Of a stretch of 12,671 bases of DNA, positions 9,635 to 12,671 are shown one piece after another. The position numbers and the translations under genes are program-made. The notes under the pieces were generated by a model. It had not been told where the DNA came from. It did not search any database and saw nothing but the letters and a program-made list of their open reading frames with translations. Positions within the stretch are counted from its first letter, which is position 1. Every line of letters begins with the position of its first letter. This DNA comes from Bacilli bacterium (GTDB lineage: Bacteria; Bacillota_I; Bacilli_A; RF39; UBA660), in contig CAAENH010000123.1 of NCBI GenBank assembly GCA_900757295.1, positions 1 through 12,671 on the forward strand, given 5' to 3'.

Positions 9635-11023
9635 TCAACAACTTATATTATTTTTTATTTTATTAACAGCTTCCTTTAATTCAGAAGATGTTTTTAAATC
9701 AGTTTCAATCTTATCACAAGCATGGATAACTGTTGAATGATCTCTACCACCAAATTCTAGCCCTATTCTAGGGAATGATTCATCGGTTAGCATTCTGGAT
9801 AAATACATAGCTACCATTCGTGGATAGGCTATTTTATTACTTCGTTTTTTTGATTTTATTTCATCAACTGAAATATTGTAATATTCACATACAGCTTTTT
9901 GAATACTTGGAATATCACCAGTACTATAAATATTCTTAGTAATATAGTCTTTTAAAGCTTCATTAGCAAATTCCATATCAATTCTTTTAGGTATAGTCAT
10001 AGCTGCATAAGCACAAAGCCGAGTAATGGCTCCTTCCAAATATCTTACATCATTATCACAAGAATTAGCAATATACTCAATAACATCCTCATCAATTAAG
10101 TTAGCAATGTCTAAATTTTTAATTTTATTTTTTAAAATTCTACATCTTAAATCAAAATCTGGAGGATAGATATCAACAGGTAATCCCCAAGTAAATCTTG
10201 ATCTTAATCTTTCTTCTAATTTCTTTAAATCATCTGGTGATCTGTCTGAACTTATAATTATTTGCTTATTTGCTTGATGAAGAGCATTAAACGTATTAAA
10301 GAACTCTTGCTGAGTTTTATCTGCTCCAACTAAATATTGAATATCATCAATAATTAAGACATCAACATTTCGATATTTTTCCTTAAACATATAAGCATAT
10401 TCTAAATTATTTTTATCATCACTCTTAGCAATCCCAGTAAAATCATTCATAAACATGTCACTAGTTGTGTATAAAACTTTTTTATTAGAAGTTTTCATAA
10501 TTTGATTACCAATAGCATGCATTAAATGTGTTTTACCTAAACCACTTTTACCATATATAAATAATGGATTATATATTTTTCCTGGTTGTTCTGTAACAGC
10601 TATCGCTGCTGTTTTAGCAAATCTATTAGTATCACCAACAATAAAATTATCAAACGTATAACTCTCTATTAAATTAGATTCCCATTTTTCTTCTTCTTTA
10701 TTGTCGATAACTGTTAAGTTATCAACATTTTCATTCTTTATTTCATCCTCTAAAATAAATTCAATATCATAATTAATCCCAGTTAAACTCATAAATGTAT
10801 CTTCTATTAATGAATAATAGTTATTACTTAATATTTTTTTGTGAATATCCATAGGGACTTTAATACTAATTTTGTTATTTGTAATATTTAGGAGACTGAT
10901 GTTATTAAACCAAGTATTAAAAGATACAGGATTAGTCTTTTTATAAATTATATCAAGGAAACTATCCCATAATTTTTCATTACCCAAATCAATCACCCCA
11001 CAATACTTTTGCACTAAATTCAT
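9635..11023 (-). CDS. dnaA: chromosomal replication initiator protein DnaA
   Basis: DnaA binds DnaA boxes, melts the origin and loads helicase. The 462 residues show four domains: domain I with the LWDSFL helix and FNTWF (about 18-39), a short variable domain II (about 92-118), the AAA+ domain III with Walker A GKSGLGKT (158-165) and Walker B VLIIDDIQ (222-229), and DNA-binding domain IV ending with RDHSTVIHACDKI (427-439). Length is normal. The start is uncertain: ATG at 11023 has only a weak GATGAG before it, while TTG at 10987 has GGGGTG six bases upstream and would start just before GNEKLW, closer to where most DnaA proteins begin. The stop codon overlaps a DnaA box. A DnaA box also covers the likely -35, which suggests self-control. 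Confidence 0.97.
   Translation of the reverse strand: MNLVQKYCGVIDLGNEKLWDSFLDIIYKKTNPVSFNTWFNNISLLNITNNKISIKVPMDIHKKILSNNYYSLIEDTFMSLTGINYDIEFILEDEIKNENVDNLTVIDNKEEEKWESNLIESYTFDNFIVGDTNRFAKTAAIAVTEQPGKIYNPLFIYGKSGLGKTHLMHAIGNQIMKTSNKKVLYTTSDMFMNDFTGIAKSDDKNNLEYAYMFKEKYRNVDVLIIDDIQYLVGADKTQQEFFNTFNALHQANKQIIISSDRSPDDLKKLEERLRSRFTWGLPVDIYPPDFDLRCRILKNKIKNLDIANLIDEDVIEYIANSCDNDVRYLEGAITRLCAYAAMTIPKRIDMEFANEALKDYITKNIYSTGDIPSIQKAVCEYYNISVDEIKSKKRSNKIAYPRMVAMYLSRMLTDESFPRIGLEFGGRDHSTVIHACDKIETDLKTSSELKEAVNKIKNNISC
10994..10999 (-). promoter_or_regulatory. internal ribosome site favouring an alternative dnaA start
   Basis: GGGGTG on the minus strand lies six bases before the in-frame TTG at 10987 (codon 13). 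It is a better Shine-Dalgarno match than the GATGAG upstream of ATG 11023. Starting there gives a 450-residue DnaA. Confidence 0.4.
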
Positions 11024-11072
11024 TTTAGCTCATCTTTTTTTAATTGAAAAGCATAAATCCATTGTTAACAAA

Positions 11073-11279
11073 TTATTCACAAAGTTATCAACAGAAATTT
11101 CCTTTATAATACCTTAAAATTTGACACTTATCAACATTATCCACAAATTTTATACAATTTTTTTATAAACAGTAGATAACTCTTATCAACATATTAACAG
11201 ATTTTTGTGGATAATTAGACATAATTCGACAAAATAGAGCTTTATAAAACTATATTTCGGTTGATAACTATGTTTATAA
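11073..11279. other. oriC: DnaA box cluster upstream of dnaA (oriC)
   Basis: Plus-strand boxes: TTATTCACA (11073), TTATCAACA (11085, 11128 and 11183) and the perfect TTATCCACA (11137), which directly abuts the box at 11128. Minus-strand perfect box: TGTGGATAA (11206-11214). Weaker forms: TTATAAACA (11163), GGTTGATAA (11259) and TGTTTATAA (11271). This density and the outward-pointing genes on both sides mark the replication origin. Confidence 0.9.
11106..11134 (-). promoter_or_regulatory. probable dnaA promoter
   Basis: The minus strand has -35 TTGATA (11134-11129), a 17-base spacer and -10 TATTAT (11111-11106). The -35 lies inside the DnaA box at 11128-11136, so DnaA bound there would hide it, in keeping with the known self-repression of dnaA in other bacteria. 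The leader would be about 75 bases. Confidence 0.6.
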
Positions 11280-11395
11280 CATCAAAAGTGCGTTTAAAGC
11301 ACTGTAAAGTTGCTAACATTCCACTTTAAATTGGTAGAAGTGTAGATTTTTATATGATATAGTGGAAATGAATTTGAGAAGGGATGTAGGAAAAA
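11280..11395. other. spacer before the XRE regulator
   Basis: Between the last DnaA box and the plus-strand gene there is a five-base inverted repeat, AGTGC/GCACT (11287-11303), with a seven-base GTTTAAA loop. It could be an operator. No coding region is seen. Confidence 0.4.
11331..11363 (+). promoter_or_regulatory. probable promoter of the XRE regulator-lemA unit
   Basis: TTGGTA (11331-11336), 16 bases, then TATGAT (11353-11358). Overlapping this is an extended -10, TGATATAGT (11355-11363). Either reading starts transcription about 25-30 bases before the ATG at 11396. Confidence 0.55.
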
Positions 11396-12418
11396 ATGAA
11401 ATTCAATGATAAATTGGCTCAACTAAGAAAAGAAAAAGGTTTATCACAAGAAGAATTAGGATCTAGATTGAATGTTACAAGACAAACTGTTTCTAAATGG
11501 GAATTAGGTTTGTCAAAACCTGATACAGATAAATTATTAGAAATTTGTAAAATATTAGATGTGGATATTAAAGAAATAATAGACGATAATACAGAAGTTT
11601 CTAAAAATGAAAACAAAGTAACATCAACACCCAGTGATTTAAAACCAAGAAAATGGTTGTTAATAGTTTTAATAATTGTAGAAATTATTATTGCTGTAAT
11701 GTTTCTTAATAAAATAGTTACTCATTTCCAAAATAAAAAGTCAAATGGTGACTCTTGGGGAATATTTAATGTATTTAAAAAGGACAATCTATTTAAAGAT
11801 ATTAGCAAAGAAAGTTTTAATAACTCATTAGAAATGTATAATGGAACTCAACCTTTAATGTTTGTTTCTAATTTATTAGATGAAATAGTTACTATTAACA
11901 AAAAAAATCCTGATCATCAGGTAACAGTTGTTTATAATGATATTAAAACAACCAAAGAATCAGAAATTAAAAAAATTAAAAGGTCTTTTAAAGAAGATGA
12001 CCAAGTAGAAGTTTCTTTTGATTACAACAATGGTTATATTACAAAAGCTACTTTAGAATTAATAACAGATGATTCAAGTAATAATAGTACTGAAAATGAT
12101 GCTAACAATCTTTTAGAAGATACAATGACTAATGCAATCAATACCACAAGTTCACTTACAACAGCAGAGTTTAATGGTGTCTTAGAAATGTATAGTGGCA
12201 CTAGCTTTGGTCAAAGTGTTAGTGTTTTGCTAGATAATGTTATTAACAGTAATAAGAAAAATCCTGATCATCAAATAAATGTTGTATACAATTCATTTAA
12301 TACAACTGATGAAAATGAAATTAGAAATATGAAAAGTAAATTTGGTACTTTTGATAGATATGAAGTAATTTTAGATTATGATGAAGCTGGCTATATTAAT
12401 CAAATAACAATAAGATAG
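11396..12418 (+). CDS. membrane-anchored XRE-family (HTH_3) regulator with a duplicated C-terminal domain
   Basis: The first 60 residues are a clear Cro/CI-type helix-turn-helix (LSQEELGSRLNVTRQTVSKWE, in 16-36), a DNA-binding domain. A single hydrophobic segment (about 87-107) follows a basic patch (KPRK), so the N-terminus should be in the cytoplasm and the rest outside. The outer part holds two copies of an unrecognised domain of about 80 residues (141-222 and 259-340), each with the order LEMY-G-T, NKKNPDHQ-VVYN, then EIKKIK or EIRNMK, ending in a strand-rich FDY/LDY block. The copies are joined by a serine/asparagine-rich linker (225-255). AGG five bases before ATG supports the start. 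lemA follows after 14 bases, so they are probably cotranscribed. The protein could pass an envelope signal to DNA; this is inferred and I know no named homologue. Confidence 0.85.
   Translation: MKFNDKLAQLRKEKGLSQEELGSRLNVTRQTVSKWELGLSKPDTDKLLEICKILDVDIKEIIDDNTEVSKNENKVTSTPSDLKPRKWLLIVLIIVEIIIAVMFLNKIVTHFQNKKSNGDSWGIFNVFKKDNLFKDISKESFNNSLEMYNGTQPLMFVSNLLDEIVTINKKNPDHQVTVVYNDIKTTKESEIKKIKRSFKEDDQVEVSFDYNNGYITKATLELITDDSSNNSTENDANNLLEDTMTNAINTTSSLTTAEFNGVLEMYSGTSFGQSVSVLLDNVINSNKKNPDHQINVVYNSFNTTDENEIRNMKSKFGTFDRYEVILDYDEAGYINQITIR
11537..11780 (+). other. linker and membrane-segment region of the XRE regulator
   Basis: Codons 48-128 take in the end of the HTH domain, a charged and threonine/serine-rich linker, the basic KPRK patch and the hydrophobic segment WLLIVLIIVEIIIAVMFL, then a glycine/serine turn. 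The positive-inside pattern supports a cytoplasmic HTH. Confidence 0.6.
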
Positions 12419-12432
12419 AAAGAAGTGATATT

Positions 12433-12671
12433 ATGAATTTAGTTTATATAATTCTAGGTGTTTTATTTATCTTAATTATAGTTATACTAACTCAGTATAA
12501 TTCATTAGTAAATTTACAAAATAGAGTTAAAAAATCAAAAGCTAATATTGAAATATATTTAAAAAAGAGATTTGATTTAATTCCAAATTTAGTAGAATGT
12601 GTTAAAGGATATTCTAATCATGAAAGTAATACATTAGAAGAAATAACTTCTTTAAGAAGTGTTTATAAAGA
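12433..12671 (+). CDS. lemA: LemA family protein (partial, C-terminus off the right edge)
   Basis: LemA proteins are small membrane-anchored helical proteins of unclear function, widespread in bacteria. The visible 79 codons begin with an N-terminal membrane segment (about 4-20) and the family stretch YNSLVNLQNRVKKSKANIE, then KKRFDLIPNLVECVKGYSNHE, which closely follows the LemA pattern of KRR-DLIPNLV-TVKGYA-HE. The start at 12433 has AGAAGTG about six bases upstream. It lies 14 bases after the XRE regulator stop codon and on the same strand, which suggests one transcript. The segment after residue 79 is outside the window. Confidence 0.93.
   Translation, partial: MNLVYIILGVLFILIIVILTQYNSLVNLQNRVKKSKANIEIYLKKRFDLIPNLVECVKGYSNHESNTLEEITSLRSVYK

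Larger units (their letters stand above)
9521..9640. other. oriC: dnaA-dnaN spacer: downstream part of a likely bipartite oriC
   Basis: DnaA-box-like 9-mers: TTATCAACA (9632-9640, over the dnaA stop codon), TTACCCACA (9567-9575, one mismatch to TTATCCACA), and two minus-strand TTATTAACA (9604-9612 and 9550-9558) inside a 15-base direct repeat. The dnaN-proximal end is almost pure A/T; on the minus strand GCTATTATTAATATTAAA (9541 down to 9524) could be a DnaA-trio-like unwinding element. In B. subtilis the unwinding site also lies just after dnaA. Box and repeat positions are seen; unwinding is inferred. Confidence 0.6.

Noticed and set aside
9617..9640. DnaA-trio (TAG TAG TAA on the minus strand) beside the box at 9632-9640
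   Set aside because: The strand polarity relative to that box looks wrong for a trio as described in B. subtilis, and short TA-rich triplets are common in DNA this AT-rich.
11419..11616. Minus-strand open frame of 65 codons
   Set aside because: It is antisense to the HTH domain of the XRE regulator, which has clear coding motifs.

Overview
This window is a chromosomal replication-origin neighbourhood from a very AT-rich, low-GC Gram-positive bacterium. Tryptophan is read as TGG (for example in DnaA and ComK) and TGA is used as a stop (dnaA), so the genetic code is standard and not that of Mycoplasma. Gene order, ParB-type parS palindromes, Noc-type palindromes, a small SRP RNA and a ComK homologue all point to the Bacilli. 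A deep-branching or uncultured Bacilli lineage is possible, but that placement is inference.

Layout. The origin side lies near 9.5-11.4 kb. Leftwards (minus strand) run dnaA, dnaN, a comK-like gene, recF, gyrB and gyrA, then an intergenic stretch with four parS palindromes, the SRP RNA gene, tadA, and dnaX, which runs off the left edge. Rightwards (plus strand) run a membrane-anchored XRE-family regulator and the start of a lemA gene, which runs off the right edge. All genes point away from the dnaA upstream region, as expected when transcription follows the replication forks.

How the parts fit. DnaA boxes lie both upstream of dnaA (11073-11279) and between dnaA and dnaN (about 9550-9640), which suggests a bipartite oriC. 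DnaN (clamp), DnaX (clamp loader), RecF (gap repair) and GyrB/GyrA (supercoiling) act at the fork. parS sites and Noc-type sites link the region to chromosome segregation and nucleoid occlusion. recF, gyrB and gyrA form a tight operon: an 8-base overlap, then a 10-base gap.

Most notable points. (1) A short ComK homologue sits between dnaN and recF, where many Bacilli have an S4-domain gene, and it lacks the C-terminal tail that carries the MecA-binding motif in B. subtilis. (2) dnaX has a slippery A-rich heptamer exactly at the end of the clamp-loader core, followed by a strong inverted-repeat structure and an immediate -1-frame stop, so a gamma-like short product is possible. (3) The same downstream palindromes match the Noc-binding consensus. 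(4) One of four parS sites overlaps the gyrA stop codon and could also act as its terminator. (5) A DnaA box overlaps the -35 element of the likely dnaA promoter. (6) The XRE regulator has one membrane segment and a duplicated outer domain, next to lemA.
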